Source: Chloroflexota bacterium
Lineage (GTDB): Bacteria; Chloroflexota; Anaerolineae; Anaerolineales; Anaerolineaceae
NCBI GenBank assembly: GCA_009773005.1
Contig: WOUT01000008.1
Location: 1-64,000, forward strand
DNA length: 64,000 nt
Direction of reading: 5' to 3'
Below are positions 35,009-45,239 of this stretch, piece by piece. The position numbers and the translations under genes were made by a program. Numbering within the stretch: position 1 is the first letter of the stretch; each line of letters begins with the position of its first letter. The notes beneath the pieces were generated by a model that did not search any database, was not told where the DNA came from, and was given only the letters and a program-made list of their open reading frames with translations.

Positions 35009-35851
35009 CTAAAACTCCGTTGACTCAAGAACACCTTTAATGAGTATGGTCAATTTGGGTACGATCATTTTACCTGCTGCCAACACTTCTTCATGTGTTG
35101 TTTCTGTACTCCCATCAAGATTCGCTTTATTGCTGATCCCTGAAAAAGCCAATACTCGAGTCTTTCCATGTCGCGCAACGATTGTCTCAGGTACCGTGGA
35201 CATACCCACTGCGTCTGCTCCGATTCCGCGTAAAAAGCGCAGGTCAGCCGGCGATTCAAAGGATGGGCCGGATAAACACACGTACACGCCTTTATGGAGT
35301 TGGATCCTATTCTCTTTGGCTGTCGTCGTCGCCAGTTCGATCAATTCTCTATCATACGGTCGGCCCATATCCGGGAAGCGTTCGCCAAATTCATCCAGAT
35401 TAGGTCCGCGAAGTGGGTTTAATCCTGCCATTCCAATAAGGGCAATATGGTCGTTGAGAACCATAACATCGCCTGGTTGGTATTTTGGATTAATGGCGCC
35501 GGCTGCATTGGTTATGATGATCGTACCAATTCCCAAGCGCTGCATCACCCGAATCGGCAACGTGACTTGATCCATCGCATATCCTTCATAGTAATGCGCG
35601 CGCCCCTGCATCACCATGGCAGGCACGCCATTAAGCAGTCCGATCACCAATCTGCCCGAGTGACCAAGAATCGTCGAAACCGGCCAATTTGGAATATCCT
35701 GATAAGGCAAGATGACCGGATCCAGAACTTCATCTGCCAGCCCTCCCAGACCAGATCCGAGAATAAGAGCAACTTTTGGAGTGATTTTGATTTTCTTTGA
35801 AATGCGGTCAGCTGCCTGATCAATGTCCTTTATCGTCACAAAAGGGTTCAT
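35009..35851 (-). CDS. Purine nucleoside phosphorylase
   Basis: 280 residues of the trimeric (PNP/MTAP) class. ALILGSGLGGLAD, GHSGRLVIG, GRAHYYEGY, TNAAGAINP and the purine-site region ADAVGMSTVPETI-x-SNKA are present. It phosphorolyses inosine or guanosine to the base and ribose 1-phosphate. With mtnP (20715) and the pyrimidine enzyme at 45240, the window encodes three salvage phosphorylases. GAGGATAGG precedes the ATG. Confidence 0.95.
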   Translation of the reverse strand: MNPFVTIKDIDQAADRISKKIKITPKVALILGSGLGGLADEVLDPVILPYQDIPNWPVSTILGHSGRLVIGLLNGVPAMVMQGRAHYYEGYAMDQVTLPIRVMQRLGIGTIIITNAAGAINPKYQPGDVMVLNDHIALIGMAGLNPLRGPNLDEFGERFPDMGRPYDRELIELATTTAKENRIQLHKGVYVCLSGPSFESPADLRFLRGIGADAVGMSTVPETIVARHGKTRVLAFSGISNKANLDGSTETTHEEVLAAGKMIVPKLTILIKGVLESTEF

Positions 35852-35895
35852 CCTATCCTCAATCCAATATTAATATTATGAAATGACAGATTAAA

Positions 35896-35901
35896 ATTAT
35901 A
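35896..35901 (-). promoter_or_regulatory. Probable -10 of the purine nucleoside phosphorylase gene
   Basis: TATAAT on the minus strand lies about 45 bases before the start at 35851. The -35 region is not convincing. It sits in the 120-base gap after the threonine aldolase gene, consistent with a new transcription unit. Confidence 0.45.
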
Positions 35902-35971
35902 CCCGATTTGAAAATCATAATTCGTCCATCATGCCTTAAATTTTCAATTTAGTTTTTTGAAGACTCGATTA

Positions 35972-37009
35972 TTAAGTAAATAGTGTTCGAAATGCCTGGA
36001 TGGTTCGTTCAATACCTTCATCTGTCACCCAGCGATGCGTCACCATTCTAAAGCAGCGTTCGCCGACCACACCAATCTTGATGTTATTGTCTGCCAGTTT
36101 CGTGACAATTTCGGATGTCGCAAGTCTTACTTCAGGCTTTAATGAAAAAAAGACCATATTAGTTTCGGGCATTCCCATTTCAAACTCAATTCCTTTAATT
36201 TGTGCCAAGCCCTCAGCCAGCGTCTTCGCATGCAGATGATCTTCTGCCAATCGATCAACCATCTTGTCAAGTGCAATCAGCCCTGCGGCAGCCAGGATCC
36301 CTGCTTGCCGCATTCCACCGCCAAGCATTTTTCGTAAACGCCTTGCCTTGTTAATAAACTCAGTTGTCCCGCAAAGTACTGAACCTACCGGAGCGCATAA
36401 CCCTTTGCTTAAACAAAAAGTAACGCTGTCTGCTGTTTCTACGAGAGATTTTGCATCAACACCAGCAGCTACTGCTGCGTTAAAAATTCTTGCGCCATCT
36501 ATGTGAAGGAATAACCCATGTTTATGGGTCAATTCTCCAACTTCTTCAATGTAGTTTCTGGAAAGGACCACCCCTCCACAACGGTTGTGGGTATTCTCCA
36601 GGATCAGCAATTTCGAAACAGGATGGTGAACGTCATTGGGTCTAAAGGCTCCGATGATATCCTCAATTTGTAATGTGCCATCCTTTTGATTTTTCACGGT
36701 ATGGGGAAACACCCCTCCCAAGGCTGATACACCGCCAGCCTCAAATAGAAAGGTGTGTCCAAGGTCACCCATGATGACTTCATCACCTCTCTGGCAATGC
36801 ACCAACACTGCAATCAAATTACCCATCGTACCAGAGGGGACAAATAATCCAGCTTGCTTTCCTATTTTAGCTGCTGCAACCTCTTGCAAATGGTTTATGG
36901 TCGGATCTTCACCATAGACATCATCACCGACTTCAGCTTTCGCCATCGCTTCACGCATTTCAGGTGTTGGTTTTGTGACAGTATCAGAACGCAGATCTAC
37001 GATATCCAT
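35972..37009 (-). CDS. ltaE: Low-specificity L-threonine aldolase
   Basis: 345 residues from ATG 37009 (GGAG six bases upstream). [21 protein letters not shown] is the family's usual start, and [16 protein letters not shown] holds the PLP-binding Lys. Fold type I PLP enzyme that splits L-threonine or allo-threonine into glycine and acetaldehyde. The start region overlaps nothing; the rluD gene lies 14 bases upstream in the same operon. Confidence 0.94.
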   Translation of the reverse strand: MDIVDLRSDTVTKPTPEMREAMAKAEVGDDVYGEDPTINHLQEVAAAKIGKQAGLFVPSGTMGNLIAVLVHCQRGDEVIMGDLGHTFLFEAGGVSALGGVFPHTVKNQKDGTLQIEDIIGAFRPNDVHHPVSKLLILENTHNRCGGVVLSRNYIEEVGELTHKHGLFLHIDGARIFNAAVAAGVDAKSLVETADSVTFCLSKGLCAPVGSVLCGTTEFINKARRLRKMLGGGMRQAGILAAAGLIALDKMVDRLAEDHLHAKTLAEGLAQIKGIEFEMGMPETNMVFFSLKPEVRLATSEIVTKLADNNIKIGVVGERCFRMVTHRWVTDEGIERTIQAFRTLFT

Positions 37010-37023
37010 TCTTTTCTCCAGAA

Positions 37024-37941
37024 TCATCGAATTGAGTTTATGACATCAACCAATTCATTGGGTAATGGCGCTTCAAAGGTGCGCAGGTTTGTTTCGCCAG
37101 GAAATAGGATTTTTAGTTTCGCCGCATGTAGAAAATGCCGGTTTAGTTCTATACTGGGATGGCTTCTGCCATAAACGGTATCTCCGACAATTGGACACTT
37201 CAGGAAAGCCATATGCAGTCTGATCTGATGGGTTCTCCCAGTGACCGGATGCGCTTCGATGAGAGTATGGTTGGAAAATACTTCAACCGTTCGGTATTCA
37301 GTAACGGAGGCCCTGCCTTTTGCATCTGAGACTATCGCCATTTTTTTTCGGTGAGAAGGGTCGCGGGCAATCGCAGCCTCAACCCGGCCCGTTGGAGTTG
37401 GGGGTTTTCCATCCACAAGTGCGAGGTAGATCTTCTCGACATTTCGCAAACGGAATTGGTCTTGCAGCCACCTGTGCGCCTGTTCATTCTTTGCAATGAT
37501 GATCAACCCGGAAGTATCTTTGTCCAAACGGTGTACCACACCCGGTCGAAGCTCCCCTCCAATCCCCTTGAGATCTTTGAACCGTGCCAGTGCGGCATGC
37601 ACCAGCGTTCCAGTATCATGACCAGCAGCCGGATGAACCACCATTCCAGCACGTTTATTGATAATAGCCAAATCACCATTTTCGAAAACTACATCCAAAG
37701 CGATATCTTCAGGCAACAATTCACTCGCAACTGCCTCTGGCAGCAGAATTTCAACAAGATCGCCTTCTACAACGATGCAGCCAGTTTTATTTACAACTTC
37801 ATTATTAACTTTAACTGCCGCCTCCCGGATCAGGTTTTGAAACCTTGAGCGGGAATAATCAGGCAAGTGAAGCGCCAGAAATTTATCAACCCGGTCGCTC
37901 TCTCCGGAGATTACTTGAAAAGTTAATGTCTTGGCGGTCAA
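37024..37941 (-). CDS. rluD: Pseudouridine synthase, RluD family
   Basis: 305 residues. An N-terminal S4 domain ([19 protein letters not shown]) precedes the catalytic domain with [11 protein letters not shown], whose Asp is the nucleophile, and [15 protein letters not shown]. The family modifies 23S rRNA (RluD) or other rRNA and tRNA sites (RluA/C). It overlaps lspA by four bases, the common lspA-rluD arrangement. Confidence 0.95.
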   Translation of the reverse strand: MTAKTLTFQVISGESDRVDKFLALHLPDYSRSRFQNLIREAAVKVNNEVVNKTGCIVVEGDLVEILLPEAVASELLPEDIALDVVFENGDLAIINKRAGMVVHPAAGHDTGTLVHAALARFKDLKGIGGELRPGVVHRLDKDTSGLIIIAKNEQAHRWLQDQFRLRNVEKIYLALVDGKPPTPTGRVEAAIARDPSHRKKMAIVSDAKGRASVTEYRTVEVFSNHTLIEAHPVTGRTHQIRLHMAFLKCPIVGDTVYGRSHPSIELNRHFLHAAKLKILFPGETNLRTFEAPLPNELVDVINSIR

Positions 37942-38474
37942 TTCTCGCTTCCAGACTCATGAATAGGTTGTTCTGAATTACTCGATTTCGACCGATTCTT
38001 TTCTCGTCGTTCTTGCAGCCAAACACCCAATAAGAGGATAAAAACACCTATCGTAATGGATGAATCTGCAACATTCCAAACCGGAAATGTGCCTACGGAT
38101 ATGAAATCAGTAACCTGACCCAACCTGATTCTGTCGACCAGGTTACCTACAGCGCCAGCTAATTGAAGTGAGAGCGCCAAACGAATCACGCGGTCTTCTT
38201 TTGGAACCATTGGGTAATAATATATGATTCCAATTGATACGATTATGGCAAGGAACATAAAGATCAGGTTTGCGCCTTTAAACAATCCAAATGCAACCCC
38301 CGTGTTCGTTATGTGGATCAACCGGGCATAAGGCAGCATCCAATCCCAGGGTGCCCAAATCTCTCCATAAGCCAGATTCGCTCGAATAAGCGCTTTTGTG
38401 ACTTGATCGAGGATAATGATAACGATCGCAATTACAAATAACCAGCGAACCGACTGTATATACTTTTTCAACAC
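37938..38474 (-). CDS. lspA: Lipoprotein signal peptidase
   Basis: 178 residues with four membrane helices. Catalytic Asp residues occur in GAVGNLVDRIRLGQVTDFI and NVADSSI, and NTGVAFGLF is conserved. It removes signal peptides after Lgt modification. The start is uncertain by one codon: GGAGG lies two bases before the GTG at 38474 and five before the TTG at 38471, so TTG may be the true start. The basic C-terminal tail after the last helix is longer than usual. Confidence 0.94.
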   Translation of the reverse strand: MLKKYIQSVRWLFVIAIVIIILDQVTKALIRANLAYGEIWAPWDWMLPYARLIHITNTGVAFGLFKGANLIFMFLAIIVSIGIIYYYPMVPKEDRVIRLALSLQLAGAVGNLVDRIRLGQVTDFISVGTFPVWNVADSSITIGVFILLLGVWLQERREKNRSKSSNSEQPIHESGSEN

Positions 38475-38532
38475 AACCTCCGTAAATTTCTCTTTGAATT
38501 TTACCTTATATTCTTAAGCATGTTATCAGATG

Positions 38533-38555
38533 AAAAAGGCTCCTTTCGGAGCCTT
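38533..38555 (-). terminator. ileS terminator
   Basis: AAGGCTCC (38536-38543) and GGAGCCTT (38548-38555) form an 8-bp hairpin with a 4-base loop; the A run at 38533-38537 gives U residues on the minus strand. It lies five bases after the ileS stop. Confidence 0.9.
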
Positions 38556-38559
38556 CCTA

Positions 38560-41500
38560 TTATGCTTTCTTCAACCCAACTGTTACTCGCTCATTATCGA
38601 ATTCATCTTCCACGCTGACTATATCCTGTGGAATTTCTCCGGCCTTGAGTTCAACGGATAATGTCTCCGTCTTGATATAATCCGCATAAGCATTTACCGC
38701 TTCCAGTAAGCCAGGTGTCGCAGCGTAGTAGAGCTTGATCCGGTCGGCGATCTCAAGCTCAGCAGTTTTTCGCAAATCCTGCACCCGCCTGACAAATTCG
38801 CGGGCTAACCCTTCTTTGACCAACTCCGGAGTTAATTCAATGACAAGCGCCGCGAGATAAGCTCCCTCTGATCCAACTGTGTATCCTTCTTTTGCTTGAA
38901 TCCGAACTTCCACTTCTTCTGGCAGTATCAACAACTCTTCACCATTGATCATTACATCAAGTGAAATACCTGCAATGAGTTGGATCGCTGTTTCTTCAGC
39001 ATCCATGCTGAGAATCAATTTACGGATTTCGGGAAAGCGGTTGCCGTATTTTTGGCCAAGCTGTTTTGGCAGTGGGTTTAATGCATAACTCACCGCTTCT
39101 GAGGCTGAATTCAATGACCTGACTTTTTTGACGTTGAGTTCATCTTCAAACAATTCGGCGTATTTCAGAACCACTTCCTCTTCATCACGGTTGCTTACAG
39201 CAAATGCAACTTCAGACAATGGCTGTCTGACTTTGCGGTTTGCTTTATTGCGGGCTGCGTGACCTAACGAGGTTAATCGCATGACCAGATTCATGTCCTG
39301 ATTCAATTTTTCATTGATGAGAGTTGGGTCAAATTTTGGCCAGATGCTCAAATGGACTGAGTCAAGCGCTTTTTCATCGACAGAACCGACCAGATTCAAA
39401 TATAGCTCGTCAGCGATAAAAGGCATGGTCGGAGCCAATAACTGACTGATCGTCACCAGGGCTTCGTATAAAGTCGCGTAAGCGGCTTGCTTATCGGTAT
39501 CCGACCCGCTCTTCCAGAAACGTCGGCGTGAACGTCTCAAATACCAGTTGGAAAGTTGATCAACAAATTGCTCGATTGGTCGGGTTGCGCCGATGACATC
39601 ATAATTCTCTAGGGCTTGGGTTACATCCCGTACCAAGGCGTGAAGCGAAGACCGCAACCATTGGTCCAGCGAGCTGAATTCTATTTTTGTATTTTTGTCA
39701 GGTTTCCACCCGTCAAGGTTTGCGTAAGTGACAAAGAAAGAGTAAGTATTCCACAAGGTCAATGTGAAATTGCGCAGCACTTCTCCAACCAGATCGCTGG
39801 AAAAGCGCCTTTCCTGCCCCGGAGGGCTGGCGGTGTAAAGATACCAGCGCATCGCATCAGCGCCGTTTTTCTCAAGTACCTCCCACGGCAAGATCACATT
39901 CCCACGGGTCTTCGACATTTTAAGGCCTTGACCATCAAGGATCAAACCCAGGCAAATCACGTTCTTGTAAGAGTTGGAATCAAACAACAAGGTGCTGATG
40001 GCGTGCAGCGAATAAAACCATCCTCTGGTCTGATCCACTCCTTCACAAATATAGTCAGCTGGAAAATGCTGTTTAAATTCCTCAATATTTTCAAATGGGT
40101 AGTGCCATTGACTATATGGCATGGAGCCTGAATCAAACCAGGCGTCAATCAGCTCCGGCACTCTGCGCATGCGGGCTCCACATCCTTCACATCGCAAAGT
40201 AATTTCATCAACATAAGGACGGTGCAGATCGGATTTCGACAAGTCTCTTCCCGCTTTCATGGAAAGCTCCTCCACTGATCCGACGCACGTTTGTGCATGG
40301 CAACCTTCACACTCCCAAACCGGCAAGGGCGTGCCCCAATACCGTTCTCGCCCGAGAGCCCAGTCAATATTGTTGGAGAGCCAATTTCCAAAACGTCCAT
40401 TACGAATGTGTTCTGGATACCAGTTGATCTGATTATTTATCTCGACCATGCGGTCCTTGAACTGGCTGGTGCGAATATACCAGGTTGGGCGAGCATAATA
40501 TAAAAGCGGTGTACCACAACGCCAGCAGAATGGATAAGTGTGGACGTATTGCGCCTCACGGAAGAGCAATCCGCGTTCTGATAAAGCCAGAGTAATAAGA
40601 GGATCCGCGTCTTTAACAAACATTCCTGCCCATGGTTTGACCTCTGAAATGAAAGTTCCATCTTCCGCAACCGTACAAAGCACAGGCAAATCAGTTTCCA
40701 GAGCGATTTGCATGTCATCTGCGCCAAAAGCTGGGGCGATATGCACCAGGCCAGAACCGTCTTCTGTGGTGACAAAATCACCCAACACTACAAAATGAAC
40801 AGGTTTTTCAGTGGGCAAGAAAGTAAATAAAGGATGGTACTTTTTATTCCTTAACTGCTTGCCTTTAAATCGTTCTACAATTTTTACTTGTTCCTCACCA
40901 AATATTTTTTCGAGTAGTGATTCCGCCAGGATTAGCCTTTCAGTTCCTCCCTCAGGCATACTACGCTCTACAGTGACGTAGTCCACTTTCTCGCCTGCTG
41001 CAACAGCCACATTCGCAGGCAGCGTCCAGGGTGTCGTCGTCCAAACCAGTAATGAGGTTCCCGGCGTATCTACAAGCGGCAAGCGCACAAAAACGGATGG
41101 GTCGCTGGTTTCTCTATATCCCAGCGACACTTCATGATCAGAAAGAGGGGTTCCACAGCGTGGGCAGTAAGGTACTACTTTGTATCCCTGATACAGAAGA
41201 TCTCTTTCCCAAAAGTTTTTCAGGATCCACCAGACAGATTCTATATACTGATTTGTGAAGGTAATATATGCTGTCTCAAGGTCAACCCAATATCCGATGC
41301 GGTCGGTTAGTTTTTCCCATTCCTGAATATACGTAAACGCTGACTCGCGGCATAATTCGTTAAATTTGGCAATTCCAAATTCTTCAATTTGGCGCTTGTT
41401 TGTGAATCCTAGTTTTTTCTCGACTTCAATTTCCACTGGCAGACCATGAGTATCCCATCCTCCCCGCCTGGAGACATGAAAACCCTGCATGGTCTTGTAG

Positions 41501-41709
41501 CGTGGAAAAATGTCTTTAAAAACACGAGCCAGTACATGGTGAACCCCGGGTTTACCATTTGCTGTTGGAGGTCCTTCATAAAAAACATATTCTCGCCCGC
41601 CTTTTCGCTGATCCAGGCTTTTGTGAAAAACATCATGGTTCTTCCAATGCCGTAATACCTTTTCTTCCATTTGCGTGACATTGAGTTTTGGCGAAACTGG
41701 TTTAAACAT
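38560..41709 (-). CDS. ileS: Isoleucyl-tRNA synthetase
   Basis: 1049 residues from ATG 41709 (GGAGG six bases upstream). The HIGH-equivalent is GVHHVL (about 55-60), the KMSKS loop is KMSKTRGN (K597), and a large CP1 editing domain (TTTPWTLPANVAV) lies between. RVFKDIFPRY and GWDTHGLPVE are those of the IleS form found in Actinobacteria, Chloroflexota and eukaryotes rather than the E. coli type. Cys pairs (YCPRCGTPL, FCWRCG, CEGCHAQTC) suggest zinc. It is controlled by the T-box leader upstream. Confidence 0.97.
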   Translation of the reverse strand: MFKPVSPKLNVTQMEEKVLRHWKNHDVFHKSLDQRKGGREYVFYEGPPTANGKPGVHHVLARVFKDIFPRYKTMQGFHVSRRGGWDTHGLPVEIEVEKKLGFTNKRQIEEFGIAKFNELCRESAFTYIQEWEKLTDRIGYWVDLETAYITFTNQYIESVWWILKNFWERDLLYQGYKVVPYCPRCGTPLSDHEVSLGYRETSDPSVFVRLPLVDTPGTSLLVWTTTPWTLPANVAVAAGEKVDYVTVERSMPEGGTERLILAESLLEKIFGEEQVKIVERFKGKQLRNKKYHPLFTFLPTEKPVHFVVLGDFVTTEDGSGLVHIAPAFGADDMQIALETDLPVLCTVAEDGTFISEVKPWAGMFVKDADPLITLALSERGLLFREAQYVHTYPFCWRCGTPLLYYARPTWYIRTSQFKDRMVEINNQINWYPEHIRNGRFGNWLSNNIDWALGRERYWGTPLPVWECEGCHAQTCVGSVEELSMKAGRDLSKSDLHRPYVDEITLRCEGCGARMRRVPELIDAWFDSGSMPYSQWHYPFENIEEFKQHFPADYICEGVDQTRGWFYSLHAISTLLFDSNSYKNVICLGLILDGQGLKMSKTRGNVILPWEVLEKNGADAMRWYLYTASPPGQERRFSSDLVGEVLRNFTLTLWNTYSFFVTYANLDGWKPDKNTKIEFSSLDQWLRSSLHALVRDVTQALENYDVIGATRPIEQFVDQLSNWYLRRSRRRFWKSGSDTDKQAAYATLYEALVTISQLLAPTMPFIADELYLNLVGSVDEKALDSVHLSIWPKFDPTLINEKLNQDMNLVMRLTSLGHAARNKANRKVRQPLSEVAFAVSNRDEEEVVLKYAELFEDELNVKKVRSLNSASEAVSYALNPLPKQLGQKYGNRFPEIRKLILSMDAEETAIQLIAGISLDVMINGEELLILPEEVEVRIQAKEGYTVGSEGAYLAALVIELTPELVKEGLAREFVRRVQDLRKTAELEIADRIKLYYAATPGLLEAVNAYADYIKTETLSVELKAGEIPQDIVSVEDEFDNERVTVGLKKA

Positions 41710-41725
41710 AACACCTCCAAAAGAA

Positions 41726-41989
41726 TAAAAAAATCCCATCCCTGGTCAGGGACGGGGAAAAATCCGCGGTACCACCCTGCTTCTCAATGATTGAGCGCTC
41801 GGTCAGGTGCGTCAAAAAGGCAGCCTGCTTCAGGATAACGGTTGAAGTTGCCGGCTCACTTATTAACGAAATCTCGTGTTCAGATCACAACTCCGGAAGG
41901 ATTTTCGGCCACATATATCTGCCCGGCTTGCACCAAACCCAGGTTCGCTAAAGACATAATTGCAGCTTACTCGTTTCCATCTATGCTTT
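41726..41989 (-). promoter_or_regulatory. T-box riboswitch controlling ileS
   Basis: Read on the minus strand, the leader contains a distal-loop motif GGTGCAAGCC (41934-41925), a specifier loop GTGATCTGAA with the Ile codon ATC (41885-41883), and the T-box AGGGTGGTACCGCGG (41778-41764), whose TGGT bulge would pair with the NCCA end of uncharged tRNA-Ile. It is followed by a terminator hairpin CCCCGTCCCTG...CAGGGATGGG (41757-41735) with a T7 run. Uncharged tRNA should favour the antiterminator and raise ileS expression. The leader is about 280 bases long. Confidence 0.93.
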
Positions 41990-41995
41990 TGCGTA

Positions 41996-42024
41996 ATTAT
42001 CCCATAAAGGGTATGAAAAATCAA
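41996..42024 (-). promoter_or_regulatory. ileS promoter
   Basis: TTGATT (42024-42019), a 17-base spacer and GATAAT (42001-41996) on the minus strand precede the T-box leader by a few bases, placing the transcription start near 41989. It overlaps the upstream region of the divergent HD-GYP gene. Confidence 0.75.
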
Positions 42025-42159
42025 ATTGTTATTGTGCAAATAGAAATTTTACACAAATATTACAGCATTTTCCTGTCTGACTCAGTATCCTATAAATTGA
42101 GGTTTACGGAACGAAGTATATCCTTGTCAACCGACCTTAATTCCTTACAGGTAGGTCAA

Positions 42160-45135
42160 ATGTTGGAAATGTCCAAAGTAGAGAATTGCCAAATCTTAGC
42201 TGATATTATCAACCAGTGTCAAGATGGAATTTGGTCTATTGATGACACGTATAAGATAACAGCCATCAATCCTGTTGCTGCTGATTTGTTATTTAAATCC
42301 TATGGAGTGAATCTTGAAATTGGAGAAGACCTGGTTAAATTCAGCGAAAATCCAAAATTCGAGAGGATTTTTAAGGAAATTAAACTGGCCCTGCTTGGAA
42401 AACCATTCACAGATCAGGAGTCTTTGTTTATTAATGAAGGTGAAAGAGTTTTTGAATCTTCGTTCTCACCAATTATTAAGAACGGGTTGGTTGCAGGAGT
42501 ATCCATAATATCCAGAGAAATTACTGAATTAAGTTATTTCACTCGTTTAGGTAAATCAAAATTTCGAGAGCTTCAAGTACTGAACAGGTTATCTGCTGTA
42601 ATCACAAAAGCATATAAACTCGATGAGATGCTCGAAGATTGCACAAGAATTGCCGGAGAATCTCTTTCACCTAGTCGTTGCAGTTTTTTAATATTAAACA
42701 AAGAAAAAGGAGTTCTCCAAAAACACCAATCCGCTTTATTAAATTCCCAAGACTTTGGCCCGATAGAACTAAGTATCAATCAAGGAATATCAGGTTGGGT
42801 TGCCAGAAATGGAGAGGGAAGGTTTATTAGCGACACCCGATTGGATCCAGATTACTTTGAAGATGACCCTGAAACCCTCTCGGAATTATGTGTACCAATT
42901 ATGGTCTCTGGTGACGTCTTTGGTGTTATCAATCTTGAAAGCAAAACACTAAATGCCTTTGATTATGAAGATGAACAGCTACTTAAAACAATTTCAATCC
43001 AAATTGCTACTTCGATAGAAAGAATTACCCTGTTCGAAAAAACTGAGCGTGTCTCCCGGGAGATGAGCGCCCTCTATAAAACCGCGTTGGTTACAGGCAG
43101 CGAACTGGATTCCAATTTACTATTAAAACGATTATATGAACAAGTTCTTGAGTTTTTCAGACCTGACACTTTTTTGCTCGCGCTGTATGATCATAAGAGT
43201 CACGAAATGGAACTGATGATGGCAGATTCAACGGGAGACAATCTGCCCGAGCTCACAAACAAACAACTCTCTTTAAAAGAAACCGAGTTAATGGAATGGG
43301 TCATGAAGACCCGCCAGATATTAATCACGCAAGAGTTAAAAGTTGAGAAACTGCCAGAAGTTGCGGTGTGGGGTGATGATGCAATCTCTCGTTCCTGGCT
43401 GGGAACGTGGCTTGTGGGGAGAGACCATCTGCTTGGCGCAATCTCAATGCAATTCAATAAACCAAATGCATATGATGCGGATCACAAACGCTTGCTCGAG
43501 TCTATGGCTGGTCAAGTTGCCATCGCTCTGGAGAATGCCCGTTTATTTGAAGCAGAGAATCAACGAATCAAAGAACTTGCTGCAATATCAACTTTATCCT
43601 TGGCAATGCGCGAAGCCCGTGATCGCAAAGAACTACTTGGTATCCTTTTAGATGAATTGACAAAACTGGTAAAAGCTGATGGAATATCACTCATCATCAA
43701 GGAACCAGTTTCCCAGCAACAGTTCAATGAAATTTCAGTTGGTATATGGGCACATAATTCCGGGCACAGTATTCCCGAAGAGCTAACTATTAGTGATGAA
43801 TTTTGGCAAATTTCAGAGCCAATTGTTTTGAATTCTCTAACATCTATTGAAAGTCTATCCAAAACAGCCTGGCTGAATGAGACCAATGCAATTGTTGGTC
43901 TGCCCCTCTCTCTGCAGGGAGAAACCATTGGCATCCTCTGGATCGGACGAGATGAGGCTTTCACTGAAGAGGAAATTCGAATATTAACAGCTTTAGGTGA
44001 CATTGCAGCCTCTGCGATTCGTCGAACAACTTTAAATGATCAAACAAATCGCCAGCTTCAACAACTGGCGTCATTGCACGACATTGACCTCGCGATCACA
44101 GGAAGCTCAGATCTTAAAGTGACATTAGACTTTCTTCTAGGGAGCGCCCTCACTCAGCTTGAAATGGATGGGGCGGTCATTCAGTCGCTTAACCCATTTT
44201 CCCAAACGCTAAGTTACGTCACTGGTAGAGGAATTTATAATGCACAAATTTTGAGGGGTTTTAGCAGGATGGGAGAAGATCTTGCAGGGATTTGCGCACT
44301 CGAAAGAAGAATGATCCAGGAACCCAACCTTGAAAACGCGGCGTTACGCTCACACCGAGCTCGGATGCTCCGGGACGCTGGTTTTAACTCTTATTACGCA
44401 ACCCCATTGATTGCAAAAGGTCAGGTAAAGGGAGTACTTGAAGTTTTTAACCACTCCTCTTACAGAGTATCTAGCGACTGGTTAAACTTCTTTAATATGC
44501 TTTCAACACAAGCCGCAATTGCCATTGATAACGGAGAACTCTTTGACAATCTTCAAAGATCAAATATGGATCTCACGGTAGCTTATGATAGCACTCTGGA
44601 AGGTTGGGCAAATGCGTTGGAACTTCGAGATGAAGAGACTGAAGGGCATGCCAGGCGAGTGACAGAAATGACAGAAAAATTGGCTCTCGCTGTAGGCGTT
44701 CAGGGCTACGAATTGAACAATATCCGGCGCGGTGCGTTGCTCCACGATATTGGCAAAATGGGCATTCCGGACCAGATCCTGCTGAAACCCGGTCCCTTGA
44801 ACGATGAGGAATGGAAAGTGATGCGAACTCATCCAGAATTGGCTCATAAATTGATCGCTCCGATATCTTACCTTCGGTCTGCAATTGATATTCCCTATTG
44901 TCATCATGAAAAGTGGGATGGTTCAGGCTACCCCAGAAAACTTAAACGAGGAGATATCCCGTTAAGCGCTCGATTGTTCGCAATCATTGATGTATGGGAT
45001 GCTTTATCATCCGATCGCCCTTATCGGAAAGCTTGGCCGTCAGAAAAAGTATTCGAACACCTATCAACACAGTCAGGAACCCATTTTGACCCAAATATAG
45101 CCAAGATTTTTTTGAACCAGGTCATTGGTAAATAA
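42160..45135 (+). CDS. PAS-GAF(x4)-HD-GYP protein, probable c-di-GMP phosphodiesterase
   Basis: 991 residues from ATG 42160, preceded by AGGTAGGT. The open frame reaches back to 41842, but that part is the antisense of the ileS T-box and promoter, so it is not coding. Domains by eye: PAS (about 8-112), GAF (135-295), GAF (305-465), GAF (470-625), GAF (640-795) and HD-GYP (800-985). The phosphodiesterase motif HDIGK (H862, D863) and GSGYP (G923-P925) are intact, with HHEKWDG between. No membrane segment is seen. It should hydrolyse c-di-GMP under control of several small-molecule sensors. Confidence 0.92.
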   Translation: MLEMSKVENCQILADIINQCQDGIWSIDDTYKITAINPVAADLLFKSYGVNLEIGEDLVKFSENPKFERIFKEIKLALLGKPFTDQESLFINEGERVFESSFSPIIKNGLVAGVSIISREITELSYFTRLGKSKFRELQVLNRLSAVITKAYKLDEMLEDCTRIAGESLSPSRCSFLILNKEKGVLQKHQSALLNSQDFGPIELSINQGISGWVARNGEGRFISDTRLDPDYFEDDPETLSELCVPIMVSGDVFGVINLESKTLNAFDYEDEQLLKTISIQIATSIERITLFEKTERVSREMSALYKTALVTGSELDSNLLLKRLYEQVLEFFRPDTFLLALYDHKSHEMELMMADSTGDNLPELTNKQLSLKETELMEWVMKTRQILITQELKVEKLPEVAVWGDDAISRSWLGTWLVGRDHLLGAISMQFNKPNAYDADHKRLLESMAGQVAIALENARLFEAENQRIKELAAISTLSLAMREARDRKELLGILLDELTKLVKADGISLIIKEPVSQQQFNEISVGIWAHNSGHSIPEELTISDEFWQISEPIVLNSLTSIESLSKTAWLNETNAIVGLPLSLQGETIGILWIGRDEAFTEEEIRILTALGDIAASAIRRTTLNDQTNRQLQQLASLHDIDLAITGSSDLKVTLDFLLGSALTQLEMDGAVIQSLNPFSQTLSYVTGRGIYNAQILRGFSRMGEDLAGICALERRMIQEPNLENAALRSHRARMLRDAGFNSYYATPLIAKGQVKGVLEVFNHSSYRVSSDWLNFFNMLSTQAAIAIDNGELFDNLQRSNMDLTVAYDSTLEGWANALELRDEETEGHARRVTEMTEKLALAVGVQGYELNNIRRGALLHDIGKMGIPDQILLKPGPLNDEEWKVMRTHPELAHKLIAPISYLRSAIDIPYCHHEKWDGSGYPRKLKRGDIPLSARLFAIIDVWDALSSDRPYRKAWPSEKVFEHLSTQSGTHFDPNIAKIFLNQVIGK

Positions 45136-45170
45136 CTTGGTTTTAAACAACTTCTTTATCAGAAAGACAT

Positions 45171-45201
45171 AAAAAGATCTGGTTTTTAGCCCGAGCTTTT
45201 T
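45171..45201. terminator. Imperfect bidirectional terminator
   Basis: AAAAAGATCTGG (45171-45182) and CCCGAGCTTTTT (45190-45201) form a hairpin with two mismatches and a T-rich loop between the convergent HD-GYP and pyrimidine phosphorylase genes. The A and T tracts on either side suit both directions. Confidence 0.45.
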
Positions 45202-45239
45202 ATTATTAATTTTTCTATTTCAAAATTAGTTCATCAGAC

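Noticed and set aside
35040-35570. 176-codon ORF antisense to the purine nucleoside phosphorylase gene
   Set aside because: A shadow of a clearly conserved gene; its sequence has low-complexity, Ser/Pro/Arg-rich antisense character.
38560-41739. Longer ileS start at 41739
   Set aside because: The extra codons run into the T-box terminator; ATG 41709 has GGAGG at the right distance.
41842-42159. Open frame extending the HD-GYP gene upstream by 106 codons
   Set aside because: It is antisense to the ileS T-box leader and promoter, has no ribosome site, and its translation lacks domain similarity; ATG 42160 has an AGG-rich site.
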